From Streptomyces sp. M41(2017) (GTDB lineage Bacteria; Actinomycetota; Actinomycetes; Streptomycetales; Streptomycetaceae): 64,000 bases of DNA. A model generated the notes under the pieces. It saw only the letters and a list, made by a program, of their open reading frames with translations. It ran no database searches and was not told where the DNA came from. The DNA is taken from assembly GCF_002078175.1 (NCBI RefSeq), contig NZ_MWFK01000003.1:310001-374000 (forward strand), written 5' to 3'. The stretch's first letter is position 1, and each line of letters opens with the position of its first letter. Shown piece after piece: positions 51,209 to 59,649 of this stretch. The position numbers and the translations under genes are program-made.

Positions 51209-51997
51209 TCAGGCCGCGTCGGACGCGAGCCGTCCGTCGACGGGGACCAACGTGAGGTAGGCCAGGCCGAGTACACCCCGATAGCCCTTCAGCCAGCTCG
51301 TACGGTGCCGGTCCACACGCTCACGTGTCTCGTCCGCCAGCGGGTGGTCGCCGTGGACGGCGAGCCACTCCTCCACGTCGGACTGGTACCCGGACTCGAA
51401 CGCGTCCCATTCGTCGCTGTTCGCCGTCTCGATCCAGACCGGGCGGAAACCGGAGGCCACGGCGAGGTCGACGAGACCGGCCAGATCGTGCAACTCGTCG
51501 ACACGGGCCCCCGGCCACATAGCGTCGAGTTCGGCCGGGCTCGGGGTCCGCTGCCAGAAGGTCTCGCCGAGGAGGACCCGCCCTCCAGGACGGACCAGTC
51601 CGCGCAGCGCGCGCAGTGCCGCGGCTGTGTGCGCGGGCGGTTCCGCGCCGTTCAGCGCATGGCTGGCCCCGAGACACAGCACCAGGTCGGCCGGACCGCG
51701 TTCCGTGCCGTCGGCGGACTCCTCCACGAACGTCACGCGGTCGGCCAGTCCACGCGCCAGCGCGTTCGCGCGTCCCCGCGCCAGGTCCTGGGCGTTGACA
51801 TCGACGCCGAGGCCGGTCGCGCCTTTCACCGCCTCCAGCGTGCGGAGCATCAACTCGCCCCAGCCGCACCCGATGTCGAGGACGGTGGCCGGCGCGGCCG
51901 GGACGAGTCTGTCGACGATCCGTGCGGCTCGGGACTCGGAGAGGGGGCCCTGGAACGTGAGGCGGGTGAGCCGTGGCGGAGGATCCTGATCACTCAT
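51209..51997 (-). CDS. SAM-dependent methyltransferase
   Basis: A 262-residue class I methyltransferase with motif I VLDIGCGWGELMLRTLEAVK near residues 37-56, LGVDVNAQDL as the acidic motif II, and LVLCLGASHAL as motif III. The last 100 residues have FWQRTPSPAELDAMWPG and DEWDAFESGYQSDVEEWLAV, which look like a substrate lid. Small-molecule substrate unknown. The start at ATG 51997 removes an upstream Arg-rich extension. Monocistronic. Confidence 0.88.
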   Translation of the reverse strand: MSDQDPPPRLTRLTFQGPLSESRAARIVDRLVPAAPATVLDIGCGWGELMLRTLEAVKGATGLGVDVNAQDLARGRANALARGLADRVTFVEESADGTERGPADLVLCLGASHALNGAEPPAHTAAALRALRGLVRPGGRVLLGETFWQRTPSPAELDAMWPGARVDELHDLAGLVDLAVASGFRPVWIETANSDEWDAFESGYQSDVEEWLAVHGDHPLADETRERVDRHRTSWLKGYRGVLGLAYLTLVPVDGRLASDAA

Positions 51998-52056
51998 GGA
52001 GCGCAACGCTAGTCTCGGCACGGCCGCCGCGACATCGAGTTTCCGCGGACCTCGGC

Positions 52057-52205
52057 TCAGCGGATACTCCGCACCCGGTTCGGCCGGGTGCCGCACCGGC
52101 TGTCGCGGTCCCGGAGCTGGACGACGGTGGCGTCCGCCGCCGCTCCGTTCTTCCTGTCCAGGCAGCGGTTGCCGCCCTGGCCGACGACGGTGTTGCCACC
52201 GGACG
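52057..52205 (-). pseudogene. Remnant of a ricin-type (CBM13) lectin domain
   Basis: A minus-strand frame reads GGNRCLDRKNGAAADATVVQ followed by LRD, which is the first repeat signature of a ricin B-like beta-trefoil (GxCLDvxxxxtAdGtxVQL). Only one of the expected three subdomains is present, without start or signal peptide. It is in a different frame from the GH12 remnant next to it and separated by the 31-bp tandem duplication. Confidence 0.6.
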
Positions 52206-52267
52206 GGGGGTGCCCATCCTCGTACCGGCGGGCCGCGGGGGTGCCCATCCTCGTACCGGCGGGCCGC
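52206..52267. repeat. Exact 31-bp tandem duplication
   Basis: Two identical 31-base units, 52206-52236 and 52237-52267, each beginning GGGGGTGCCCATCC and ending GCGGGCCGC. They lie at the junction of the GH12 and lectin remnants, so a slippage or recombination scar in decaying DNA is the simplest reading. Confidence 0.9.
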
Positions 52268-52279
52268 GGCGACCGAAGC

Positions 52280-52515
52280 GGGCGCCCCGGATCATGATCT
52301 CGGCGCCGTTGTTCCGCCCGGCCTGGTGAGGTGAGGAGTCGAGGCAGATGTCCTACGCCTCGTCCCAGGACCCGCCGGTGGTCCGGTAGGAGACGGTACT
52401 GCGCGGTTTCTTGAAGGCACCGACCTGCACCGGGAGGCCACCGCCCGCGCTGCAGGTGCCGTAGTGGCAGCCCGCGTAACCGGACGGGTACGCGGCGGGA
52501 ACGCCGTTCGCTTCG
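52280..52515 (-). pseudogene. Decayed GH12 endoglucanase fragment
   Basis: The minus-strand frame reads ANGVPAAYPSGYAGCHYGTC, GGGLPVQVGAF, TVSYRTTGGSWDEA, a TAG stop at 52353-52355, then DICLDSSP and NNGAEIMI in the same frame. Intact GH12 enzymes (CelB type) have the order YPSxYxGCHY, NLPVQ, SWxxxYDIWLD, EIMIW, so the stop replaces the conserved Tyr and Trp has become Cys. Sequence after EIMI is unrelated. The 5' signal peptide and 3' catalytic part are missing. Beside functional GH5 and GH6 cellulases. Confidence 0.75.
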
Positions 52516-52699
52516 GGGAGTTCTCGTGCCGCCTCGGTGTGTCTCGCGCTTCTTCGTCCTGCTTCTCGTGCCGCCCGGCCGCGTGCCGCCGCGCGGCGAG
52601 GCTCGCCACGACATGTGCCGTGCCGAGGTGCGCTCTCTGCACGTGGACCTCGCCGTGCGGCGTGCACCACCCTGTCCGGGGCAGGGGCGAACGATTTTC

Positions 52700-54523
52700 C
52701 TATGTGGTGCGGCAGTTCAGTACGGGTGTACCGGCCCCGCCCGGCGCGGCACCGAAGCCGAAGCTGGTGGAGGCGCCGGCCGCGACGGCGCCGTTGTGGT
52801 CGGCGTTGCTCGCGGTCACCGTCCTGCCGACCTGACTGTAGGAGGCGTTCCACATCCCGGAGACGGTCTGGTTTCCCGGCCAGTCCCAGGTGACCTGCCA
52901 CGACTTGGTCGCCGAGGTGCCCGTGTTGGTGACCGTGATGTCGGCGTTGAACCCGCTGCCCCAGTCGCTGCTGACCTTGTACGTGGCCTTGCAGCCGGCG
53001 GAGCCGCCCCCGGTGCCGGTGGTCGTCGCGGCGACCGAAGCGGACGCCGGGGAGGTGTTGCCGGCCGCGTCGCGTGCCCGCACCGAGTAGTCGTACCGGG
53101 TCCCGGCGGTGAGGCCCGCGTCGGTGAAGGACGTGCCCGTCACCTGACCGACCCTGCCGGTGCCGCGGTAGACGTCGTAGCCCGCCACCGCGGTGTCGTC
53201 GGTGGACGGTTTCCACGACAACGACACACTCGACGCGGTGGTGGCCGTGACCGCGAGTCCGCTCGGCGTCGACGGCGCGGTCGTGTCACCGCCTCCCCCT
53301 CCCCCGCCCCCGGTGAATCCCGGGGCCTTGATGGCGGCGAGGTAGCCGTCCTTGACCGTGTCCACGGTCTGCCAGTCGTCCTTGAGGATGCCGCCGGTGT
53401 CGCCGGAGTCCGGATTCCACGACCAGAAGGTCCAGTTGAAGCTGTCCGCGCCGTACGTGCTCGTCGGGCGCAGGTAGTCGACGAGGGCCGCGAGCCACTT
53501 CTGGTCCACCGTGGACTGCAGCGTGGTACCGAACTCGCCGAGCCAGACGGGGGCGATGTTCTGCTTGAAGATGTAGCCCCAGTTCTTGTCCCAGATGGCC
53601 GGCATGTTCGCCGGGAACGACGGGTCGCTGAACCACGGTTGCTGGGCGACGCTGGTGGCGTAGTCGTGGGCCGAGTAGACGAGGCGGTCGGCGACGCTCA
53701 GGCGTACCGGGGCCGTGGCGACCCCGGCGAGGTTGCCTCCCCACCAGTTGCTCTGACCGTTCACCGTCTGCACGCCCTCGACGAATATCAGCAGACCGGG
53801 ATTGACGGAAAGGACCGCGTTGCCGGCCCGCTCGGCGGCGAGCCGCCAGTCGAGGCTCGTGTCTCCGCATCCCCAACAGGCCGGGTCGTGGGGCTCGTTG
53901 TGCAGGTCGATGCCGATCACCGCCGTGTTGCCCTGATACCGCGCCGCCAGTGCCTTGAGGTCGGAGATCCAGGTCGTCTCGGGCACGGCGGAGGTGTACC
54001 AGAGCGCCGACTGGCCCGAGGAGTCGGGGCGATGCCGGTCGAGGACGACCTTGAGGCCGATCGACCCGGCGTAGTCGACGATCTTGTCCATCACCTGAAG
54101 CGAGTTGAGGCCCGCCAGATCGGTGTTCAGGCCGTTGGCGTAGGTGATGCCGTTGGGCTGGGTGCCCTTGAAGATGTCGTCGCTGTAGGGCAGGCGGATG
54201 GTGTTGTAGCCCAGCGTCTTCATCTGGTCGATCATGGACTTGTAGTCGCGGGACCAGAGGCCGTGCGCGACGTAGTTGGCCGTCTCGAACCCGAACCAGT
54301 TGACGCCGGCCATCCGTACCGGCTGGTTCTGCGTGTCGAGGATCCGGCGGCCGTCGGTGTGCCAGTACCCGGCGCCGGAGGCGGCTGCCGCGGCCGAGGG
54401 GGGCGAGGGGGCGACGGCCGCCTGCACGGGTCCTGCCGCCGCGAGCGGGACGAGAGCGGTGAGCGCCGCGGTGAGGAACGCGACCAGGGCGCGTCTGACG
54501 CGGTAGCGGGGTGGATGACGCAT
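52700..54523 (-). CDS. Secreted GH5 endoglucanase with FN3 and CBM2
   Basis: A 607-residue secreted cellulase. A signal peptide (MRHPPRYRVRRALVAFLTAA) is followed by a GH5 catalytic domain (residues about 55-410) with acid/base Glu in IDLHNEPHD and nucleophile Glu in PVWLGEFGT, a Gly linker, a fibronectin III domain (about 425-505) and a C-terminal cellulose-binding CBM2 (about 515-607, with its two Cys and Trp residues). It cuts beta-1,4-glucan outside the cell. A CebR box lies 20 bases upstream of the ATG. Confidence 0.95.
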   Translation of the reverse strand: MRHPPRYRVRRALVAFLTAALTALVPLAAAGPVQAAVAPSPPSAAAAASGAGYWHTDGRRILDTQNQPVRMAGVNWFGFETANYVAHGLWSRDYKSMIDQMKTLGYNTIRLPYSDDIFKGTQPNGITYANGLNTDLAGLNSLQVMDKIVDYAGSIGLKVVLDRHRPDSSGQSALWYTSAVPETTWISDLKALAARYQGNTAVIGIDLHNEPHDPACWGCGDTSLDWRLAAERAGNAVLSVNPGLLIFVEGVQTVNGQSNWWGGNLAGVATAPVRLSVADRLVYSAHDYATSVAQQPWFSDPSFPANMPAIWDKNWGYIFKQNIAPVWLGEFGTTLQSTVDQKWLAALVDYLRPTSTYGADSFNWTFWSWNPDSGDTGGILKDDWQTVDTVKDGYLAAIKAPGFTGGGGGGGGDTTAPSTPSGLAVTATTASSVSLSWKPSTDDTAVAGYDVYRGTGRVGQVTGTSFTDAGLTAGTRYDYSVRARDAAGNTSPASASVAATTTGTGGGSAGCKATYKVSSDWGSGFNADITVTNTGTSATKSWQVTWDWPGNQTVSGMWNASYSQVGRTVTASNADHNGAVAAGASTSFGFGAAPGGAGTPVLNCRTT

Positions 54524-54542
54524 GGTGGGGGTCCTTTCCGGG

Positions 54543-54556
54543 TGGGAGCGCTCCCA
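54543..54556. promoter_or_regulatory. CebR operator of the GH5 cellulase gene
   Basis: TGGGAGCGCTCCCA, the exact CebR recognition palindrome known from Streptomyces cellulolytic genes. It lies 20 bases upstream of the GH5 start codon. CebR repression is lifted by cellobiose and cellotriose. The cebR gene itself is not in the window. Confidence 0.9.
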
Positions 54557-54981
54557 TTTTTGGGCGCACGTCTCCGGGCGGGCAGGCGGGTGGGCATCCG
54601 GCATGGCGGCTCCCGCAGACCGGCAGGAGTGTCCCGCTCCCGACGGCCGGCTCATCGAAGCCGGACTGCGCACATGGAAGCCACTAAGCGTGTCCGCGTC
54701 AATACCTCACGCAGCGATCGCATCCCTTCGCGAACGTGTCGGCCACCGGGCACGCCCGTTTCGGCCACGTCCTCGCCCCCACACCGTCGAGGCAGGGCAG
54801 CCGCCTTCCATGTTCCGCACCGAGCACCTCGGAGGTCTCCCGCCCCTCCACCCCCACCGCGACCTGGCGCGCGCACCGCGCAGCCACCACTCGCCCCGCG
54901 ACTCCGACCAGACGCTCGACGTCCCGTCAGAAACCCACTCCTGACACGGGTGTTGACATCCACGGTTCCGGCGTCGCACCT

Positions 54982-54995
54982 TGGGAGCGCTCCCA
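54982..54995. promoter_or_regulatory. CebR operator of the GH6 cellulase gene
   Basis: A second exact TGGGAGCGCTCCCA. TTGACA (54953-54958) sits upstream so the operator falls near the expected transcription start, giving a leader of about 270 bases before the GH6 ATG. I see no other element or gene in the rest of the 747-base divergent region. Confidence 0.9.
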
Positions 54996-55270
54996 CGTTC
55001 GGTGCCCCTGTCCCCGCCGTCACCTCAGCGACCGGGCACCGTCTGCGCGCGACGACGAAACGCCGGGCCCCCGCCCGGTCGGCGCCGCGGCGCGCTCCTG
55101 TTCGGCGGCCCGTCTGTTCCACTCCGCGCGACGCACACGGTCGCACCGTCGTCCTGCCCGCACGCCCTGTCCGGCGGTCTTCCGTCCGGCGTGCCCGGGA
55201 CGCGGCGCACCGGACGGTCGCCGTCGTCCCCGCACGCCCGTACCTGCCCGCTCTCCCCAGGAGATGACCG

Positions 55271-57403
55271 ATGCCTTCCCGTAGACCTGACTCCGCCCTG
55301 CGTCGAAGCGGCCCGAAGCGCACCGCCGCTCTGGCCGCCGGCGCCCTTCTCGGAGCCCTGTCCGTCACCGCTGTCCCGACCACCGCGACCGCGGCCGCCA
55401 AACTCGACAACCCCTACGTCGGCGCGAAGGCGTACGTGAACCCCGACTGGTCGGCCAAGGCCGCGGCCGAGCCGGGCGGTTCGGCCGTCTCCAACCAGCC
55501 GACCTTCGTCTGGCTGGACCGGATGGCCGCGATCCAGGGCACCGCCGACGCCCGCGGTCTCAAGGCGCACCTGGACGCGGCCAAGGCCCAGGGTGCCAAC
55601 CTCGTCCAATTGGTCATCTACGACCTGCCGGGCCGCGACTGCGCGGCGCTCGCCTCCAACGGCGAACTCGGTCCGGACGACCTGGCCACCTACCAGAGCG
55701 ACTACATCGACCCGATCGCCGCGATCCTCGCCGACCCCGCGTACGCGAGCCTGCGGATCGTCAACCTGATCGAGCCCGACTCGCTGCCCAACCTCGTGAC
55801 CAACGCGGGAGGCACCGCCGGCTCCACGCCCGAGTGCGCCACCATGAAGGCCAACGGCAACTACGAGAAGGGCGTCGGCTACGCCCTGCACAAGCTCGGC
55901 GCTCTGCCCAACGCCTACAACTACATCGACGCCGGTCACCACGGCTGGCTCGGCTGGGACAGCAACCTCACACCGTCGGCGCAGGAGTTCAAGAAGGCCG
56001 CCACCACCAACGGCGCCACCGTGAACGACGTGACGGGCTTCATCGTCAACACCGCCAACTACTCGGCCACCAAGGAGCCGTACGTCAAGGTGACGGACAC
56101 GGTGAACGGGCAGACGGTGCGCCAGTCCAAGTGGATCGACTGGAACCAGTACGACGACGAGAGCTCGTACGCGCAGGGGCTGCGCACCGCGCTCGTCGCG
56201 CAGGGCTTCGACTCCGGTATCGGCATGCTCATCGACACCTCGCGCAACGGCTGGGGCGGTTCGGGCCGGCCGACCGGTCCCGGCCCGACCACGAGTGTCG
56301 ACGCCTACGTGGACGGCGGTCGCATCGACCGGCGCATCCACGCGGGCAACTGGTGCAACCAGAGCGGCGCGGGGCTCGGCGAGCGCCCGGCGACCGCGCC
56401 CGACACCGGGATCGACGCCTATGTGTGGGCCAAACCGCCGGGTGAGTCGGACGGGGCGAGCCAGGCCCTCGACAACGACGAGGGCAAGGGCTTCGACCGG
56501 ATGTGCGATCCCACGTACACCGGGAACGGGCGGAACGGGAACAACCTCACCGGAGCACTGCCCAACTCCCCGCTCGCCGGGCACTGGTTCTCCGCCCAGT
56601 TCCGTCAGCTGCTCGCGAACGCCAACCCGCCGGTGAGCGGATCGGGCGGCGGTGGCGGTGACACGCAGGCCCCGACCGTGCCCGGCGGTCTCGCGGTCGG
56701 TTCCACGACGAGCACCAGCGCCACCCTGAGCTGGAACGCCTCGACGGACAACACCGCCGTCACCGGATACGACGTCTACCGCGACGGCACCAAGGTCGGC
56801 AGCGCCACCACCACGTCCTACACCGACACCGGGCTGTCCGCCTCCACCACGTACGCGTACACCGTCAAGGCCAAGGACGCGGCAGGCAATGTCTCGGCCT
56901 CGTCCACGGCGGTGTCCGCCACCACCAAGGCGTCGGGCGGCGGTGGGGGTACACCGGGCGTCAAGGCGCAGTACAAGAACAACGACTCATCCGCCACCGA
57001 CAACGGGATCAGGCCCGGTCTCAAGCTCGTCAACGGTGGTTCCACCGCGGTCGATCTGTCCAAGGTGACCATCCGCTACTGGTTCACCGGGGAGTCCTCC
57101 TCCGCCGGTTACCAGACGTTCTGCGACTGGGCACAGCTCGGCTGCTCGACGGTGAAGACCTCGGTGAGCGGCGTCTCCCCGAGCCGCACGGGTGCGGATC
57201 ACTACCTGGAGGTGGGCTTCACCTCCGGTTCGCTCGCCGCCGGAGCCGACAGCGGTGACCTCCAGTTGCGCCTGGCCAAATCGGACTGGTCGAGCTTCGA
57301 CGAGTCGAACGACTACAGCCGCGGCGCCAACAGCTCCTACGCGGACGCGGCGAAGGTGACCGTGTACGTGGCGGGCACCCTCGTCTGGGGTACCGAGCCG
57401 TAG
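55271..57403 (+). CDS. Secreted GH6 cellulase with FN3 and CBM3
   Basis: A 710-residue secreted enzyme. A Tat-like start (MPSRRPDSALRRSGPKRTAA) and signal peptide to about residue 42 precede a GH6 domain (about 45-455) with the catalytic aspartates in IYDLPGRDCAALASNGE and LIEPDSLPNLV. Then come a Gly linker, a fibronectin III domain (about 465-550) and a CBM3 (about 560-710, VKAQYKNNDSSATDNGIRPG). CBM3 and the GH6 size suggest a cellobiohydrolase or processive endoglucanase complementing the divergent GH5. AGGAG precedes ATG 55271. Confidence 0.95.
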   Translation: MPSRRPDSALRRSGPKRTAALAAGALLGALSVTAVPTTATAAAKLDNPYVGAKAYVNPDWSAKAAAEPGGSAVSNQPTFVWLDRMAAIQGTADARGLKAHLDAAKAQGANLVQLVIYDLPGRDCAALASNGELGPDDLATYQSDYIDPIAAILADPAYASLRIVNLIEPDSLPNLVTNAGGTAGSTPECATMKANGNYEKGVGYALHKLGALPNAYNYIDAGHHGWLGWDSNLTPSAQEFKKAATTNGATVNDVTGFIVNTANYSATKEPYVKVTDTVNGQTVRQSKWIDWNQYDDESSYAQGLRTALVAQGFDSGIGMLIDTSRNGWGGSGRPTGPGPTTSVDAYVDGGRIDRRIHAGNWCNQSGAGLGERPATAPDTGIDAYVWAKPPGESDGASQALDNDEGKGFDRMCDPTYTGNGRNGNNLTGALPNSPLAGHWFSAQFRQLLANANPPVSGSGGGGGDTQAPTVPGGLAVGSTTSTSATLSWNASTDNTAVTGYDVYRDGTKVGSATTTSYTDTGLSASTTYAYTVKAKDAAGNVSASSTAVSATTKASGGGGGTPGVKAQYKNNDSSATDNGIRPGLKLVNGGSTAVDLSKVTIRYWFTGESSSAGYQTFCDWAQLGCSTVKTSVSGVSPSRTGADHYLEVGFTSGSLAAGADSGDLQLRLAKSDWSSFDESNDYSRGANSSYADAAKVTVYVAGTLVWGTEP

Positions 57404-57421
57404 AGCGGCCGGAGTGAACGG

Positions 57422-57461
57422 GGGCCGGGGGCCGGGACGGCGACGTTCCGGCCCCCGGCCC
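57422..57461. terminator. Strong bidirectional terminator
   Basis: GGGCCGGGGGCCGG (57422-57435) pairs perfectly with CCGGCCCCCGGCCC (57448-57461) across a 12-base loop, directly after the GH6 stop and before the convergent GntR gene. Confidence 0.85.
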
Positions 57462-57586
57462 GTCGGTTCGCCGCGTGCGGGCCGGTCCTCGGCGCACGAA
57501 GAGCGGCGACGGCCGGCTCGTCCGTCGGCTGGACGAGGCGGCCGGCCTGTCAACGCGCCGACGGCACGCCACGCATCACCGGACCG

Positions 57587-58255
57587 TCATCCGGCTGTCC
57601 GCGGAGGGAAGCGTGTCCTGGCGTCGACCGTATGGGCGCGCATCACGCTCTCGGCGCGACCGCCGTCACCGTGGGCGATGGCGGCGATCAGCTCGCGATG
57701 TTCCACCCAGGCCTGGTGGACGATGGGGGTGTAGTAGCGGCGCACCCGGCGTTCGACGTGCACGGCCAGTTCGGCCAGCACGGTGTTCCCCGCCAGCTCC
57801 CGTACACAGGCGTGGAACGTGGCGTTGGCGTCGACCGCGGCCTCTACGTCGTCCGCCGCGACCGCCGCTTCGCCCGCGGCACACAAGTGGTCCAGTCGGT
57901 CCAAGTCCGCCGGGGCGGACGAGCCCATGGCGGCCAACCGCGCGGCCTCCGTCTCCAACAGCGCGCGGACGCCGAAGAGCTGGTCGGTCTCGTCCTCGGT
58001 CGGCGTGTGGACGAACGCCCCCTTGGCCGGCCGAAGATCCACCCAGCCCTCGGAGTTGAGGCGCTGCAGGGCCTCGCGCACCGGCTGTCGTGAGACACCC
58101 AGGTGGCGGGCGAGTTCGTCCTCGATCAGGTGTCGGCCAGGAGGCAGCTCCTGCGAGCCGATCAGCTCCAGCAAAGCCTCGTACACCCGGTCGCGCCGTG
58201 GCTCCGGGCGCGCCGGCCCGGGCAATGAGCCTTGGGACAGCCTCTCGAACACCAT
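57587..58255 (-). CDS. GntR-family (FadR-type) regulator
   Basis: A 222-residue regulator. The winged helix-turn-helix spans residues about 20-85 (LIEDELARHLGVSRQPVREA then LQRLNSEGW) and the C-terminal all-helical FCD domain about 95-215, with the metal/ligand residues D-x3-H region seen in NATFHACVRELAGN. ATG 58255 has GGAGG five bases before it. It probably binds a carboxylic acid. Its target is not evident; the GNAT gene upstream ends 113 bases before it on the same strand. Confidence 0.92.
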   Translation of the reverse strand: MVFERLSQGSLPGPARPEPRRDRVYEALLELIGSQELPPGRHLIEDELARHLGVSRQPVREALQRLNSEGWVDLRPAKGAFVHTPTEDETDQLFGVRALLETEAARLAAMGSSAPADLDRLDHLCAAGEAAVAADDVEAAVDANATFHACVRELAGNTVLAELAVHVERRVRRYYTPIVHQAWVEHRELIAAIAHGDGGRAESVMRAHTVDARTRFPPRTAG

Positions 58256-58368
58256 CTCGGCCTCCACTGATCCATCTCGCTCCCCCAATCTAGGCACCTC
58301 GCCAGGCCGGGGAAAGGGCCCCACCACGACCGGCTCCCGAGATGCGCCGTCCAGAAAGGAAGGGCTGC

Positions 58369-58896
58369 TCAGCCGTTCGCCGGGCGGTCGTCGAGGTCGA
58401 GGGTCCATGTCTGGCCCACGAGGTCGTGGCCGAAGCTGTGATGGGGTTCCTGATCGGTGAGGGTGAAGCCGAACCGCTCGTAGATCCTGCGCGCCGACAC
58501 CAGGACGTCGTTGGTCCAGAGGGTCACCTGCCGGTAGCCGGCGGTGCGAGCGAAGGCGAGGCATTCCCCGACGAGACGGGGACCGAGGCCGAGGCCACGG
58601 GCGTCCGGAGCGACGAGCAGGATCCGCAGCTGGGCGACGCCGGGCCGGTCACCGTCCACGATGAAGACACATCCCGCGCGCCGGCCGTCGACCTCGGCGA
58701 TCCAGGCCGCTTCCCTGTCCGGGTCGTGCTTGGCCGCGTACTCGGCGACGATCTTGGCCACGAGTGCCTCGAAGTCGGTGTCCCAGCCGAACTCCTGGTC
58801 GTAGAGCTCCCCGTGAGCCATCACGGCCCAGCCGAGGTCGCCGGGCCGGTCGGCACGGCGGACGACGACCTGCCGTTCGGCACGCTGCTCCGACAT
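58369..58896 (-). CDS. GNAT-family N-acetyltransferase
   Basis: A 175-residue acetyltransferase. The acetyl-CoA motif A is LRILLVAPDARGLGLGPRLV (R/Q-x-x-G-x-G/A class) near residues 90-110, and WTNDVLVSARRIYERFGF is motif B. AWIAEVDGRRAGCVFIV is the usual central sheet. The substrate amine is unknown. Divergent from a TetR gene over a perfect palindrome, so it may be induced by its own substrate as a resistance function. Confidence 0.92.
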   Translation of the reverse strand: MSEQRAERQVVVRRADRPGDLGWAVMAHGELYDQEFGWDTDFEALVAKIVAEYAAKHDPDREAAWIAEVDGRRAGCVFIVDGDRPGVAQLRILLVAPDARGLGLGPRLVGECLAFARTAGYRQVTLWTNDVLVSARRIYERFGFTLTDQEPHHSFGHDLVGQTWTLDLDDRPANG

Positions 58897-58932
58897 GTGT
58901 CACTCTCCGAGTTTTCATGGACGCCATACGTT

Positions 58933-58952
58933 ACTGACACGATCGTGTCAGT
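58933..58952. promoter_or_regulatory. Perfect 20-bp TetR operator
   Basis: ACTGACACGATCGTGTCAGT is a perfect palindrome centred between the divergent GNAT and TetR genes, 37 bases from one start and 18 from the other. Size and place are typical for a TetR dimer operator controlling both. Confidence 0.8.
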
Positions 58953-58957
58953 GGGCT

Positions 58958-58963
58958 TAGGCT
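58958..58963 (+). promoter_or_regulatory. -10 element of leaderless tetR
   Basis: TAGGCT ends seven bases before ATG 58970, putting the transcript start on the ATG. The palindrome at 58933-58952 would cover the spacer and -35. Confidence 0.5.
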
Positions 58964-58969
58964 AGGTCC

Positions 58970-59575
58970 ATGTCCCCCGGAACAGCAACCCCGTCCGCAC
59001 GGCAGGTCGAACTCCTGGAGGCCGCCTACGGGTACGCGCTCACCCACGGCCTGGCCGAACTGTCACTGCGTCCGCTCGCCGAGGCCATCGGCTCCAGCAC
59101 GCGGGTGCTGATGTTCCTGTTCGGCAACAAGGACGGACTCGTGCGGGCCCTCCTGGAGCGGGCGCGGAGCGACGAGCTCGCGCTTCTGGACCGTCTCAGG
59201 CAGGCCGACCGGCCCATCGGCCTCGTGCCCGCGGCCGACCAGGTGTGGACGTGGCTGGCCGCCGGCGAACACCGCGCTCTGCTGCGGCTCTGGGCCGAGG
59301 CCTACGCCCGGTCCCTCGTCGACCCGGGCGGCGCCTGGGCCGGCTTCGCGCGCGCCACCGTCGACGACTGGCTCGACGTACTCGCCGGCTGTCAGCCACC
59401 CGCGGAGCGCGACAGCGCCGACGGCGTCACCCGCCGCTCCCTGGTCCTCGCGACACTCCGAGGAGCGCTCCTCGACCTGCTCGCGACCGACGACGAGCCC
59501 CGGGCGAGCGCGGCTGTCCGCAAGCAACTGGAGCTGCTGGGCCCCTCACGGCCGGTGGGCGCGGAGCCTGAATAG
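58970..59575 (+). CDS. TetR-family transcriptional regulator
   Basis: A 201-residue repressor with helix-turn-helix HGLAELSLRPLAEAIGSSTR and VLMFLFGNKDGLVRALLERA, followed by a helical ligand domain rich in Trp (TWLAAGEHRALLRLWAEAYA). Divergent from a GNAT acetyltransferase that it probably controls together with itself. The message appears leaderless. Convergent with the alpha/beta hydrolase gene. Confidence 0.92.
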   Translation: MSPGTATPSARQVELLEAAYGYALTHGLAELSLRPLAEAIGSSTRVLMFLFGNKDGLVRALLERARSDELALLDRLRQADRPIGLVPAADQVWTWLAAGEHRALLRLWAEAYARSLVDPGGAWAGFARATVDDWLDVLAGCQPPAERDSADGVTRRSLVLATLRGALLDLLATDDEPRASAAVRKQLELLGPSRPVGAEPE

Positions 59576-59649
59576 ACCGCGCCCGCCCGCCTGTTCAGGA
59601 CGCCGTGCTTCGGTACCGTGCGAGGACGGCAACACCGCCCACCGGCCCG

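Noticed and set aside
52206..52267. CRISPR-like repeat
   Set aside because: Only two directly abutting copies with no spacers, and no cas genes nearby.
52526..55267. 913-codon plus-strand open frame opposite the GH5 cellulase
   Set aside because: Pure shadow of the GH5 gene extended through the intergenic region; no start signal or domain.
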